DNA of 64,000 nucleotides, from NCBI RefSeq assembly GCF_001028665.1, contig NZ_CP011503.1, positions 3,286,001 to 3,350,000 of the forward strand, in the 5' to 3' direction. Shown here piece by piece: positions 34,106-44,161 of the stretch. Within the stretch, counting starts at the first letter, position 1. Each line of letters starts with the position of its first letter. The notes beneath the pieces are model-generated. The model did no database searches. It was not told the origin of the DNA and saw nothing but the letters and a program-made list of their open reading frames with translations. Source of the DNA: Burkholderia pyrrocinia (GTDB taxonomy: Bacteria; Pseudomonadota; Gammaproteobacteria; Burkholderiales; Burkholderiaceae). The position numbers were made by a program, and so were the translations under genes.

Positions 34106-35287
34106 TTACGGACGCTCGACCGCGAGCGCGACGCCCATCCCGCCGCCGATACACAGCGACGCCAGCCCGCGCTTCGCATCGCGCTTGGCCATCTCGTGCA
34201 GCAGCGTCACCAGGATCCGGCAACCCGACGCACCGATCGGGTGACCGATCGCGATCGCGCCGCCGTTCACGTTCACCTTCGACGTGTCCCAGCCCATCTG
34301 CTTGTGCACCGCCAGCGCCTGCGCCGCGAACGCTTCGTTGATTTCCATCAGGTCCAGGTCGCCCGGCGTCCAGCCCGCGCGCTCCAGGCACCGGCGCGAT
34401 GCCGGCACCGGGCCCATCCCCATCACGCTCGGATCCACGCCCGCGTTCGCGTACGCCTTGATCCGCGCGAGCGGCGTCAGGCCGAGCGCCGCCGCCTTCT
34501 GCGCCGACATCACCAGCACCGCCGCCGCGCCGTCGTTCAGGCCCGACGCGTTCGCCGCCGTCACCGAACCGTCCTTCGAGAACGCCGGCTTCAGCCCCGC
34601 CAGCGATTCCGCCGTCACGCCGTGACGCACGAATTCATCGGTCGCGAACTGCAGCGGCTCGCCCTTGCGTTGCGGAATCGACACCGGCACGATCTCGTCG
34701 TCGAAGCGCCCGGCCTTCTGCGCGGCTTCCGCCTTGTTCTGCGACAGCGCCGCAAACGCGTCCTGCTCTTCGCGCGTGATCCCGTATTCCTTCGCGACGT
34801 TCTCCGCCGTGATGCCCATGTGGTACTGGTTGTACACGTCCCACAGGCCGTCGACGATCATCGTGTCGACCAGCTTCGCGTCGCCCATCCGGAACCCGTC
34901 GCGCGAGCCCGGCAGCACGTGCGGCGACGCGCTCATGTTCTCCTGGCCGCCCGCGATCACGATCTCCGCGTCGCCCGCGACGATCGCATTCGCCGCCAGC
35001 ATCACGGCCTTCAGGCCCGAGCCGCACACCTTGTTGATCGTCATCCCCGGCACTGCCGCCGGCAGCCCGGCCTTGATCAGCGACTGCCGCGCCGGGTTCT
35101 GCCCCGAGCCGGCCGTCAGCACCTGGCCCATGATCACTTCGCTCACCTGCTCCGGCTTCACGCCGGCGCGCTCCAGCACCGCGCGGATCACCGTCGCGCC
35201 CAGCTCCGGCGCCGCAATCTTCGCAAGCGAGCCGCCGAATTTGCCGACCGCGGTCCGCGCGGCCGATACGATCACTACGTCCGTCAT
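34106..35287 (-). CDS. phaA: Acetyl-CoA acetyltransferase
   Basis: 393 residues. Catalytic Cys88 in NKVCGSG, His in GHPIGASG and the second Cys in CIGGGMG form the thiolase triad. It condenses two acetyl-CoA to acetoacetyl-CoA. The GGAGGAAAGGG ribosome site directly before ATG 35287 is strong. It lies between phaC and phaB. Confidence 0.95.
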   Translation of the reverse strand: MTDVVIVSAARTAVGKFGGSLAKIAAPELGATVIRAVLERAGVKPEQVSEVIMGQVLTAGSGQNPARQSLIKAGLPAAVPGMTINKVCGSGLKAVMLAANAIVAGDAEIVIAGGQENMSASPHVLPGSRDGFRMGDAKLVDTMIVDGLWDVYNQYHMGITAENVAKEYGITREEQDAFAALSQNKAEAAQKAGRFDDEIVPVSIPQRKGEPLQFATDEFVRHGVTAESLAGLKPAFSKDGSVTAANASGLNDGAAAVLVMSAQKAAALGLTPLARIKAYANAGVDPSVMGMGPVPASRRCLERAGWTPGDLDLMEINEAFAAQALAVHKQMGWDTSKVNVNGGAIAIGHPIGASGCRILVTLLHEMAKRDAKRGLASLCIGGGMGVALAVERP

Positions 35288-35386
35288 TTCCCTTTCCTCC
35301 AGGCCCGCACGACACGGCGCATCGTTACCGGCCCTGTTAAAAAAACTGCGGTGCATCGGACAGCGTGCGCCGCTGTCCGGTTTTCG

Positions 35387-37252
35387 TCAATCGCGCTGCA
35401 ACACGTAGCGGCCCGGCGCCGGCTCGATCACCGGGAACTGCGCGGAACCGGGCTTGGCGGGCGGCGCCACCTTACGGCCGCCGTACTGGTCGAGCCATTC
35501 GACCCACGTCGTCCACCAGCTTCCCGGCTGCTCGGTCGCACCGGCGAACCAGTCGTCCGCGGCTTCGGGCAGGTCGCTGTCGTTGACCCAGTAGCTGCGC
35601 TTCTTCTTCGCCGGCGGATTGATCACGCCCGCAATGTGACCCGACGCGCCGAGCACGAACTTCAGCGGGCCCGACAGGATCGACGTCGACGCGTAGGCCG
35701 TCTGCCACGGCACGATATGATCCTCGCGCGAGCCATAGATGAAGGTCGGCACGTCGACCAGCGACAGGTCGACGGATTCGCCGCACACGGTCAGCGCGCC
35801 CGGCTCGCGAAGCTTGTTCTCGAGATAGGTATTGCGCAGGTACCACGCGTACATCGGGCCCGGCAGGCTGGTCGAATCGCTGTTCCAGTACAGCAGGTCG
35901 AACGGCGCCGGCGTGCGGCCCTTCAGGTAGTTGTCGACGACGTAGTTCCACACGAGGTCGTTCGGCCGCAGGAACGAGAACGTGTTCGCGAACTCGACGC
36001 CGCGCATCAGCCCCGGTTGCGTGCCGTTCTTGCCGCCGATGGTCTGCTCGCGCATCTGCACGTGCGCCTCGTCGACGAACACGTCGAGAATGCCGGTGTC
36101 GGTGAAGTCGAGCATCGCGGTCAGCAGCGTCATCGACGCGGCCGGATGTTCGCCGCGCGCGGCGAGCACCGCCAGCGCGGTCGCGAGCATCGTGCCGCCG
36201 ACGCAGAAGCCGAGCGTGTTGATCTGTTCGCGGCCGCTGACCTGCTGCACGGCATCGATCGCCGCGAGCAGCCCTTCGTTCATGTAGTCGTCCCACGTCT
36301 TGTGCGCGACCGATGCATCCGCATTGCGCCACGACACGAGGAACACCTGATGGCCGTTCGACAGCGCGTGCGCGACGAGCGAATTCTCGGGCTGCAGGTC
36401 GAGGATGTAGAACTTGTTGATGCACGGCGGCACGATCAGCAGCGGCCGCTCGAACACCTTGTCCGTCTTCGGCGCGTACTGGATCAACTGGATCAGGTCG
36501 TTCTCGTAGACGACCGCGCCTTCAGTACACCCGAGGTTCTTGCCGACCACGAACTGCGATTCGTCGGTCTGCGAAATCTTGCCGCGCTGCAAGTCGCCGA
36601 GCAGGTTCATCATCCCCTGCCGCAGGCTTTCGCCCTGCGTCTCGAGAATCGATTTCTGCGCGTCGGGATTGAGTGCGAGGAAGTTGCTCGGTGCGGCGGC
36701 GGCCGTCCATTGCTGGACCGTGAAACGGATGCGCTCGCGCGTCTTCGGATCGGTCTGAAGCGCGTCGGCCAGTTCCTGCAGGTAGCGTGCGTTGAGCAGA
36801 TACCAGGCAGCCGCGAACGCATGCGCCGGCGACGCCTTCCACGCATCGCCGCTGAAACGGCGGTCCTTCAGTTCGGGCGACTCGAGCTTCGCGGCGGCCG
36901 CTTGCTGCATCAGCGCCATGCAATCGCGCGCGTAGTCGGCCTGCAGCGTCTGCAACCGTTCGGGCGGAATCGCGGCAACCGGCAGCTTCAGCCCCGCGAA
37001 CGGCGACGCCATGCTGCCCAGATCGGGCATCGACGGCACCTGGAACGGAAACGAAGTCGGGAACTGGAATGTCGCGAACGGATTGACGGTGGCCGACGCA
37101 GTCGCGGCGCGCGCCGGATCTGCAAAACCGCGCCACGCGTTCAACCACGATTCGAACATCTGCTGCATCGGCTGGGCAACCGGATCGAAGCCGGTGCTGC
37201 CTGCGGAAGTGCCCGCCTGAGCGGACGTCGACGAATTTTTCGATGCTGTCAT
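35387..37252 (-). CDS. phaC: Class I poly(3-hydroxyalkanoate) synthase
   Basis: 621 residues, usual for class I. The lipase-like box GFCVGG places the nucleophile at Cys350; REDHIVPW holds the Asp region and SGHIAG the catalytic His. It polymerises hydroxyacyl-CoA on the granule surface. The N-terminal 25 residues are Ser/Ala-rich and variable. First gene of the pha operon; the 360 bp upstream carry its promoter. Confidence 0.95.
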   Translation of the reverse strand: MTASKNSSTSAQAGTSAGSTGFDPVAQPMQQMFESWLNAWRGFADPARAATASATVNPFATFQFPTSFPFQVPSMPDLGSMASPFAGLKLPVAAIPPERLQTLQADYARDCMALMQQAAAAKLESPELKDRRFSGDAWKASPAHAFAAAWYLLNARYLQELADALQTDPKTRERIRFTVQQWTAAAAPSNFLALNPDAQKSILETQGESLRQGMMNLLGDLQRGKISQTDESQFVVGKNLGCTEGAVVYENDLIQLIQYAPKTDKVFERPLLIVPPCINKFYILDLQPENSLVAHALSNGHQVFLVSWRNADASVAHKTWDDYMNEGLLAAIDAVQQVSGREQINTLGFCVGGTMLATALAVLAARGEHPAASMTLLTAMLDFTDTGILDVFVDEAHVQMREQTIGGKNGTQPGLMRGVEFANTFSFLRPNDLVWNYVVDNYLKGRTPAPFDLLYWNSDSTSLPGPMYAWYLRNTYLENKLREPGALTVCGESVDLSLVDVPTFIYGSREDHIVPWQTAYASTSILSGPLKFVLGASGHIAGVINPPAKKKRSYWVNDSDLPEAADDWFAGATEQPGSWWTTWVEWLDQYGGRKVAPPAKPGSAQFPVIEPAPGRYVLQRD

Positions 37253-37612
37253 TACCTGCCTTACCGGTGATTCGTGAGCGTCTATCGTGAAATCCTGCTC
37301 GCGCGCGGCGTGCCGGCTGCGAGCCGGGCCGTCATGCTCTGGAGAGGCGTCTCCAGATTCTGCCGCAGTGCGGTATTTTTATCATTATCGTTTTCCCCAT
37401 GTGAAGCGCCATGTCAAACCGCTGAACATTTCTGCACGGAGATAATCCGTGCGCAACAGACGGGACAAGGGTTCCGGCGAAACATAAAATATTCTGATCG
37501 ACTTGACTTCGGGATTTTTCATTCAACTGCGCATGCAACGCCGTATTGCCGCCTAAATATCGAGATACCCGATTTCGCGGCGCAACAAAACCATGCGCGC
37601 ATGCGCATGCCG
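37253..37612. promoter_or_regulatory. phaC upstream region
   Basis: 360 bp between phaC and pgeF, more A/T-rich than its surroundings. On the minus strand it has a TTGACA hexamer (37412-37417) and a GATAAT hexamer (37384-37389), 22 bp apart, which is too wide for a normal sigma-70 pair, and a CCGCA-G-TGCGG palindrome near 37366. No gene is seen. The promoter is assumed, not proven. Confidence 0.4.
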
Positions 37613-38452
37613 TCAATCCGCCAGCCAGATCGCCGCCGCCATGCGGCCCGTCACCCGGTCGCGCCGGTACGAATAGAAGCGCGCTTGTTCGGCGAACGTA
37701 CAGGCCGTTCCGCCGCTCACGTTCGCCACGCCCGCACGCGCGAGGCGCAGGCGCGCGAGCGCATAGAGATCGGCAAGAAACTTGCCGGGCGTGCCGTCGA
37801 TCGCGACGAACGCATGACGGGTTTCATCATGCTCTGACTGCGGGGCCGTGTCGAGAAACGCGTCGCGCACGTCGGCGCCGACTTCGAACGCCTGCGGGCC
37901 GATCGCCGGCCCGAGGTACGCATGAAGCGTGTCCGTCGCGCCGCCCGCCAGCGCCGCGACGCGCGCCGCGGTCTGCTCGACGATGCCGGCCGCGAGCCCG
38001 CGCCAGCCCGCATGCGCGGCACCGACCGCCCGGCCCTGTGCATCGCACAGCAGCACGGGCAGGCAATCGGCCACCATCACGACGCAGACGGCACCCGCCC
38101 GGTCCGTGACGCTCGCGTCCGCCTTCACCGGCGCCGCGGCCGCGGGCGCCGCCGCGATCACCTCGTCGGCGCGCACGATCTGCGCGCCGTGAACCTGCTC
38201 GAGCCATGCCGCGCTCGACTGGCCTGCCAGCGCGAGCAAGCGCGCGCGATTCCCGGCGACATGGCCGGGATCGTCACCGGTATGCAGGCCGAGATTCATC
38301 CCGCCTGCCAACGCCGCACCATCCTGCCAGCGCCCGTACGGGCCTTCGCTCACACCGCCGTCGCGCGTCGTGATCAGCGCACGCACGCGCGGCGACACCT
38401 GCCAGTCGGGCTGCACGCAGTCCTGCCACGTCAACGGCGCCAGGTTCGTCAT
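37613..38452 (-). CDS. pgeF: Peptidoglycan editing factor / multicopper polyphenol oxidase (YfiH/PgeF)
   Basis: 279 residues. The metal-ligand motifs of the family are WLEQVHG, ADCLPVLL and AHAGWRG. Family members have been reported as purine nucleoside phosphorylase, laccase-like and as a peptidoglycan-proofreading factor. ATG 38452 is taken; GTG 38458, which directly follows the rluD stop, is equally open. It is coupled to rluD, as in many proteobacteria. Confidence 0.88.
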   Translation of the reverse strand: MTNLAPLTWQDCVQPDWQVSPRVRALITTRDGGVSEGPYGRWQDGAALAGGMNLGLHTGDDPGHVAGNRARLLALAGQSSAAWLEQVHGAQIVRADEVIAAAPAAAAPVKADASVTDRAGAVCVVMVADCLPVLLCDAQGRAVGAAHAGWRGLAAGIVEQTAARVAALAGGATDTLHAYLGPAIGPQAFEVGADVRDAFLDTAPQSEHDETRHAFVAIDGTPGKFLADLYALARLRLARAGVANVSGGTACTFAEQARFYSYRRDRVTGRMAAAIWLAD

Positions 38453-38458
38453 CGGCAC

Positions 38459-39667
38459 TCACTCCTCCTCATCGTCCAGGTACGGCTCATCGTCGTGATA
38501 CTCGCCGCCGAAATCGTCATCGTCGTAGACACCGTCGTCGTCGTCGAATTCCTCGTCGCCCTGCCCGAAGCCGAGCGCCGCGACGAGTGCGTTCATGTCG
38601 TCCGGCAGCGGGCAGCGCCACTGCATCGCCTTGCCCGTGACCGGATGCACGAGGCCGAGCCGCCATGCATGCAGCGCCTGTCGCGCGAACCCGTCCGGCA
38701 GCGGCGCGACCGAGCGCTTGCCGCGCGCGCGCCCGTAGACGGGATCGCCGAGCAGCGGGTGCCCGGCGTGCGAGCAGTGCACGCGGATCTGGTGCGTGCG
38801 GCCGGTTTCGAGGTCGCACTGGATCGCCGAAACCGGCTGACGTTGCCACACGCATGTGTCAACCGTGCGGAAATGCGTGCGCGCGGGCTTGCCCGACGCG
38901 CCCGTGACGACGGCCATGCGCGTACGCTCGCGCGGATCGCGGCCGATCGGCGCATCGATCGTGCCTTCCTCGGGCATCGTGCCCCACACGAGCGCGAAAT
39001 AGCGGCGCTTCACCGTGCGGGCCTGCAACTGGCGCACGAGGTCGGTCTGCGCGGCCAGCGTGCGCGCCACCACCATCAGGCCGGAGGTCTCCTTGTCGAG
39101 CCGGTGGACGATCCCTGCACGCGGCAGGCCGGCCGCCGCGTCGCCGTAGCGATGCAGCAGCCCGTTCAGGATCGTGCCGCTCCAGTTGCCGGCCGCCGGG
39201 TGCACGACGACGCCGGCCGGCTTGTTGATGACGACGAGCGCGTCGTCCTCGTAGATGACGTCGAGCGGCACGGGCTCCGGCGTGAACGCGAGCTGCTCGG
39301 GAAGCAGGTCGGGTACGAGCTCGATCTTTGCGCCGAGCGGCACCGGCTGGCGGATCTTCGCGGGCGCGCCGTCGACCAGCACGCGCTGCGCCTCGATCCA
39401 GCTCTGCAGGCGGCTGCGGGAGAATTCGGGGAACAGCTGGGCGAGCGCCTTGTCGAGGCGTTCGCCCGCGAGCGACAGCGGCACTTCGACGACGCGCGGC
39501 GCGTCATCGCCCGCCGCGGACGGCACCGCGGGCGGTTGCAATGCGTCGCCGGTCAGATCGTCATCGAGGGAATCCCCCGAGGCAGCGTCGGCGGGCCGAC
39601 CGCTTGGGCTATAATCTTCGCGATTTGGTGTGCCCGGCTGGGCATTCTGCGAACTTGAACGGGTCAT
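38459..39667 (-). CDS. rluD: 23S rRNA pseudouridine synthase RluD
   Basis: 402 residues. It has an S4 RNA-binding domain (about 65-130) and the RluA-type catalytic motif HRLDKETSG with the Asp nucleophile. It modifies uridines in helix 69 of 23S rRNA. About 60 extra N-terminal residues and an Asp/Glu-rich tail (last ~35 residues) make it longer than E. coli RluD. Divergent from bamD by 41 bp, a common pairing. Confidence 0.93.
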   Translation of the reverse strand: MTRSSSQNAQPGTPNREDYSPSGRPADAASGDSLDDDLTGDALQPPAVPSAAGDDAPRVVEVPLSLAGERLDKALAQLFPEFSRSRLQSWIEAQRVLVDGAPAKIRQPVPLGAKIELVPDLLPEQLAFTPEPVPLDVIYEDDALVVINKPAGVVVHPAAGNWSGTILNGLLHRYGDAAAGLPRAGIVHRLDKETSGLMVVARTLAAQTDLVRQLQARTVKRRYFALVWGTMPEEGTIDAPIGRDPRERTRMAVVTGASGKPARTHFRTVDTCVWQRQPVSAIQCDLETGRTHQIRVHCSHAGHPLLGDPVYGRARGKRSVAPLPDGFARQALHAWRLGLVHPVTGKAMQWRCPLPDDMNALVAALGFGQGDEEFDDDDGVYDDDDFGGEYHDDEPYLDDEEE

Positions 39668-39708
39668 TTAGACTGGGTCACCGAGACTTGAAGCTAGGAC
39701 ATGCGAGC

Positions 39709-40533
39709 ATGATGAATTCGACCAAACGTACGGCCAGAACCGTCGCCGCCCGAGCTGCGGCGGTAGCGGCCGCGGCCCTCATCGCCGGCTGCCACGGCTT
39801 GCCGCAGAAGCAGGACGAGACGGCTACCTGGTCGAACAACAAATTATACTCAGAGGCCCAGGATGCACTGTCCGGCGGCGACTGGGGCAAGTGCGCGAAA
39901 TATTTCGAATCGCTGCAAGGTCGCGATCCGTTCGGCCATTTCGCGCAACAGGCACAGATCAACGTTGCATACTGCAACTGGAAGGACAACGAAGCGGCAG
40001 CCGCCGACCAGGCCGTCGACCGCTTCATCCAGCTCCACCCGGATCATCCGGATATCCCGTACGCGTACTACCTGAAGGGGATGATCCACTTCAACGACGA
40101 TCTCGGCCTGTTCGGCCGCTTCTCCGGCCAGGACATGAGCGAACGCGATCCGCAGGCACTGCGCGAATCGTACGATGCGTTCAAGGTCGTCGTCGACCGC
40201 TTCCCGAAGAGCAAGTACGCGCCCGACGCGGCCGCGCGGATGCGCTACATCGTCAACGCGCTCGCGTCGCACGAAGTGCACGCGGCCGACTACTACTACC
40301 GGCGCGGTGCGTATGTCGCGGCCATCAACCGCGCGCAGCTCGCGATCAAGGACTACAAGGGTGCGCCGGCGATCGAGGACGCGCTGCACATCATGATCCT
40401 GTCGTACGGCAAGCTGAACCAGCCGGAACTCGCCGAGGACACGAAGCGCGTGCTCGCGGGCACGTTTCCCGACAGCCCGTACGTGACGGGCCACTCGCGC
40501 CCCGGCGCGAAGAAGTCGTGGTGGCAGTTCTAA
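39709..40533 (+). CDS. bamD: Outer membrane assembly lipoprotein BamD
   Basis: 274 residues. The lipobox LIAGC puts the acylated Cys at residue 28. Tetratricopeptide-like helices fill the rest (SEAQDALSGGDWGKCAKYFESL, FIQLHPDHPDIPYAYYLKGM). It is the essential lipoprotein of the BAM complex that inserts outer-membrane barrels. Two adjacent ATGs (39709, 39712) are possible. A strong terminator follows. Confidence 0.95.
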   Translation: MMNSTKRTARTVAARAAAVAAAALIAGCHGLPQKQDETATWSNNKLYSEAQDALSGGDWGKCAKYFESLQGRDPFGHFAQQAQINVAYCNWKDNEAAAADQAVDRFIQLHPDHPDIPYAYYLKGMIHFNDDLGLFGRFSGQDMSERDPQALRESYDAFKVVVDRFPKSKYAPDAAARMRYIVNALASHEVHAADYYYRRGAYVAAINRAQLAIKDYKGAPAIEDALHIMILSYGKLNQPELAEDTKRVLAGTFPDSPYVTGHSRPGAKKSWWQF

Positions 40534-40566
40534 AGCACTGCGCGACGCAACACCCGTTGCACAAAC

Positions 40567-40596
40567 AAAAAACCCGGCCATCGAGCCGGGTTTTTT
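40567..40596. terminator. Bidirectional terminator after bamD
   Basis: AACCCGGC pairs with GCCGGGTT (40571-40578, 40585-40592), flanked by A and T runs that extend the stem. It ends bamD and also the convergent helicase gene. Confidence 0.95.
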
Positions 40597-40654
40597 GTTG
40601 GCACCGCATGCCGGCGGCACAGGTGCAGGCGCGCGGCAGCCGCCGCGCATGCCG

Positions 40655-42904
40655 TCACGTGCGTTTTTCCGAGCGGTGCTCGTCGAAGAAGTCCTGGACG
40701 ACCGCGATCTCGCGGGTCCGCTTGAACGGCGGCAGGCTCTGCCAGATCCGGCGCCCGTAAGGCTTGTCGACGAGCCGCGTGTCGCAGATCATCAGCACGC
40801 CGCGATCGGTCTCCGCGCGAATCAGCCGGCCCGCGCCCTGCTTCAGCGTGATCACGGCCTGCGGCAACTGGTGCACGGCGAACGGGCTCAGGCCCTTCTT
40901 CGTCAGCGCGTCGAGCCGCGCGGCCAGCACCGGATCGTCCGGCGGCGCGAACGGCAGCTTGTCGATCACGACGAGCGACAGCGCGTCGCCGCGCACGTCG
41001 ACGCCTTCCCAGAAACTCTGGCTCCCGACCAGGATCGCATTGCCGTACGCGCGGAAGCGATCGAGCAGCTCGGTGCGGCTCGCATCGCCCTGCACGAGCA
41101 GCGGCGTATTCCAGCCGCGCGACTCGATCACGTCGCGCAGCTTCGACGCGATCCGGTCGACCGCGCGCAACGTCGTGCACAGCATGAACACGCCGCCGCC
41201 GGACGCCTCGATCGCCGGCAGCGCGGCATCGAAGACGGCATCGGTAAACGCCGGCGAAGACGGCTGCGGCAGGTTGCGCGGCACGTACAGCAACCCCTGC
41301 GACTGGTAGTCGAACGGGCTTGCGAGCGTCATCGAGCGACGCGAGCTGAGGCCCATCTGTGCCGCGTAGTGCGTGAAATCGCCGCGCACCGACAACGTGG
41401 CCGACGTGAACACCCATGCACGCGGCACGCCTGCGCGCTGTTTCGCAAAGATCGGCGCAACCGACAGCGGCGTTTCGTGCAACTGCACGGTATGCGCGAA
41501 CACCTCGACCCAGCGCACCTTCTCGTTCGGATCGCCGTCGGACGCCGCCTTGTCGCCGGCTGCCGCCGCGTCGGCCTTCGCGGCCGCTTCCGCCGCGCCG
41601 GGCGCGACCCAGCCGGCCAGCAGATCCTGCAACTCGCGTGCGCGCCGCAGGCACGCGCCGAGCGATTCCGCCCGCTCGGCCTGGCTCGCGAGTGCCGACG
41701 CGAGCGCGTCAAGCGCTGCCTCGAGCGCGTCGAGCGCACCGAACATCGGGTGATCGTCGCCGAGCTGGGCGAGCGACATGCGGACAATCTGGTCGTTCGC
41801 GAACGCGAGGCGCAGGTCGCGTGCCGCGCGTTCGAGATCGCCGCCGAGCTTCACCCACTCGACCGCGTCGCGCGCATGGCTCAGGCCTTCGGCCACCGTG
41901 TCGCGCGCGAGTTCGAGAATCTGCGTCGTCGACAGCGTCTCGCCGAAGAACAGCGTCGCCGTCTCCGGCAGCTGGTGCGCTTCGTCGAAGATGACCGTGT
42001 TCGCGTTCGGCAGCAACTCGGCCATTCCCGTGTCGCGCAGCATGATGTCCGCGAAGAACAGGTGGTGATTGACGACGACGACGTCGGCCTGCTGCGCCTC
42101 GCGCCGCGCCTGCATCACGAAGCATTCCTTGTAATGCGGGCATTCCTGGCCGAGGCAGTTGTCGCGCGTCGACGTGACCATCGACCACACGGGCGCCGTT
42201 TCCGGCACGCTCGCGAGTTCGGCCTTGTCGCCGCTCTTCGTGATCTTCGCGAAACGGACGATTTCCTGCAGGTAGGCCGTGTCCTGCCGCGACGGCAAGC
42301 GGCCGTTGTCGGCCGTGCGTTGCAGGTAGTAGTGGCACAGGTAGTTTGCGCGGCCCTTGAGCATCGCGACCGTCACCGGCACCGCGAGCGCGTTGCGCAC
42401 GGTCGGGATGTCGCGCTGGAACAACTGGTCCTGCAGGTGCTTCGTGCCGGTCGACACGATCACCTTGCCGCCCCACAGCATCGCGGGCACGAGATACGCA
42501 TAGGTCTTGCCGGTACCCGTGCCGGCTTCGACGATCAGCGTGTTGTCGCCTGCGTCGTTATCGGATTCGGCCGCAGCAGCAGCGTCCGCACCCGGTTCGG
42601 CCGTCTTGTCGCCGTCGCCGAGGCGGCGCGCCGGCCGCTTGCGGGTCTCGAAGATCTCGGGCTCGGGCATCCGGCGCGCGGACGCTTCCATCGCGGACGC
42701 GACCGCACGCGCCATTTCGATCTGCGACGTACGCGGCCGATAGCCGTCGAGCGCGCGCGCCAGCAATCCGCCTTCGCCGAAGATCGTGTCGAGCTCGTCG
42801 ACGCGCTTGCGGCTCAGCTCGAAGGTGCCTTCGGGCGCACGAACGCGCCCGGCGGACGATGTGTCTCGCCGGGCATCGGGGGTGGCTTCAAGCGGTGAAT
42901 TCAA
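40655..42904 (-). CDS. DinG/YoaA-type ATP-dependent DNA helicase
   Basis: 749 residues of the XPD-like superfamily 2. Walker A is EAGTGTGKTYAY near 125-136, Walker B DEAH at FDEAHQLPE, and four Cys (YLCHYY, NCLGQECPHYKEC) form the iron-sulfur site. The late QGAGRLIR is motif VI. It unwinds DNA 5' to 3', probably in repair. Two Ala-rich insertions are seen. YoaA and DinG cannot be separated here. Confidence 0.88.
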   Translation of the reverse strand: MNSPLEATPDARRDTSSAGRVRAPEGTFELSRKRVDELDTIFGEGGLLARALDGYRPRTSQIEMARAVASAMEASARRMPEPEIFETRKRPARRLGDGDKTAEPGADAAAAAESDNDAGDNTLIVEAGTGTGKTYAYLVPAMLWGGKVIVSTGTKHLQDQLFQRDIPTVRNALAVPVTVAMLKGRANYLCHYYLQRTADNGRLPSRQDTAYLQEIVRFAKITKSGDKAELASVPETAPVWSMVTSTRDNCLGQECPHYKECFVMQARREAQQADVVVVNHHLFFADIMLRDTGMAELLPNANTVIFDEAHQLPETATLFFGETLSTTQILELARDTVAEGLSHARDAVEWVKLGGDLERAARDLRLAFANDQIVRMSLAQLGDDHPMFGALDALEAALDALASALASQAERAESLGACLRRARELQDLLAGWVAPGAAEAAAKADAAAAGDKAASDGDPNEKVRWVEVFAHTVQLHETPLSVAPIFAKQRAGVPRAWVFTSATLSVRGDFTHYAAQMGLSSRRSMTLASPFDYQSQGLLYVPRNLPQPSSPAFTDAVFDAALPAIEASGGGVFMLCTTLRAVDRIASKLRDVIESRGWNTPLLVQGDASRTELLDRFRAYGNAILVGSQSFWEGVDVRGDALSLVVIDKLPFAPPDDPVLAARLDALTKKGLSPFAVHQLPQAVITLKQGAGRLIRAETDRGVLMICDTRLVDKPYGRRIWQSLPPFKRTREIAVVQDFFDEHRSEKRT

Positions 42905-42959
42905 GGCAAGCGTTCCTGTGTCCAGCGCCCGTGCGGCGCCGGCGCTTGCCAGGCCGCGC

Positions 42960-43175
42960 TCAGGCGCGCTTATCCGGTTCCAGCTGCGATTGCAGCAAGA
43001 TGATTTTGTCCTTGGCTGCCAGCTTTTCCTTCTTCAGCCGGTGCAGCGTGATGTCGTCGATGTCGGAGTGTCCTTCCTTCAGCTCGATCTCCCGAGCAAG
43101 CTGCTGGTGCTGCTCCTGCAATGCAGCCAAACGGTTGTGCAATTCCTGCTGCTGTTCCGTGAGACGGTTTTGCAT
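42960..43175 (-). CDS. DUF465 (YdcH-like) small coiled-coil protein
   Basis: 71 residues, mostly charged helix rich in Gln, Glu and Lys, with HSDIDDITLHRLKKEKLAAKD, typical of the YdcH/DUF465 family. Function unknown. Separated by 55 bp from the helicase. Confidence 0.78.
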   Translation of the reverse strand: MQNRLTEQQQELHNRLAALQEQHQQLAREIELKEGHSDIDDITLHRLKKEKLAAKDKIILLQSQLEPDKRA

Positions 43176-43251
43176 GTTTGCCTCCTCATCGAAGCAGCGC
43201 GCCGACTGGCGTGCCGACGCGCACGAGACTGATCCCGATCAATCCAACACG

Positions 43252-44001
43252 TTACTGCCCCTGCTGTTGCTGCTTGGCCTTCTCTGTCGCTTCCTGCTGG
43301 CGCCGCTCGACATCGGCCTTGTGCTGCGCGGCTTCCTTCTGCTTCTGTCCGTAGCGCGCGGCATTGTCCGCCCGCTCCTGCGCCTTCTGCGCCGCCTGCT
43401 GGTGCGCCTGGTCGAGCTTGCGCTGGAAGTCGGCCTGCTTCTGGTCGTATGCCTGCTTGCTCGCCGCGCGCTGCGGCCCTTCCGCGCCGCGCTGCGCCTG
43501 CTTCAGTGCATTCTGCTCCTGCTTGTCGCGGAACGCAGCCGCGTTCGCCGCGTCGTTCGCCGCGCGCTGCGGCGCTTCCGCCGCATTCTGCGCCTGCTTC
43601 AGCGCCTGCTGCTGGTCGCGCTGCTGCGCGCGCACCGCACGCTGCTCGTCGTCGAGCGCGAGCTGTTCCTGGCGGATGCTCGCGCGCTCGTCGCGCATCT
43701 GGTCGCGCGCCTTGCCGAGACAGTGATTGACGAAAAACTTGCTGTAGCAATCGTGCTCGGCCACCGCATAACGATAATCGTTTTCCGCGGAGCGTTGATT
43801 GAGCACTTTTTGACGGGCGTCGAAATCCGGTGCGGCTGTGGACGTAACGGGCGCGGCTGCGGAGGCGGCCGGCGCGGTTGCGCCCGAGGCCTGCGCGAAC
43901 GCGCCGGAAGGCCCGGCGGACAAAGCCGCGGCGAGCGCTGCGCCGAGCGCGACGAGAGAAATGCGGGAAGTTGGCAACGTCGTAGGAAAGCTGCGGGACA
44001 T
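43252..44001 (-). CDS. Exported Gln/Ala-rich coiled-coil protein
   Basis: 249 residues. A signal peptide ([22 protein letters not shown]) and an Ala/Pro/Thr-rich spacer lead to a domain with two Cys ([19 protein letters not shown]) and then a long helix of Gln, Ala and Lys with repeated [23 protein letters not shown] units. It probably lies in the periplasm as a coiled coil. Family not recognised. Confidence 0.7.
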   Translation of the reverse strand: MSRSFPTTLPTSRISLVALGAALAAALSAGPSGAFAQASGATAPAASAAAPVTSTAAPDFDARQKVLNQRSAENDYRYAVAEHDCYSKFFVNHCLGKARDQMRDERASIRQEQLALDDEQRAVRAQQRDQQQALKQAQNAAEAPQRAANDAANAAAFRDKQEQNALKQAQRGAEGPQRAASKQAYDQKQADFQRKLDQAHQQAAQKAQERADNAARYGQKQKEAAQHKADVERRQQEATEKAKQQQQGQ

Positions 44002-44161
44002 GTGTCAAATTCTATCACCCCCGGCTGGACGCTCCGTCATTTATGGCAAAATGCCCCGCTTCACCCACCCGCGGCATCTGGCCCGTCGGGCCCGCCATGC
44101 AGCCCGCCGCGCCGGGCCTGCCGGCCCGCGCCGCGATTTCAGCAGGCAGATCATCCACGAC

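Noticed and set aside
37253..37612. TTGACA and GATAAT hexamers as a firm phaC promoter
   Set aside because: Their 22-bp spacing is too wide for sigma-70, so no promoter position is claimed.
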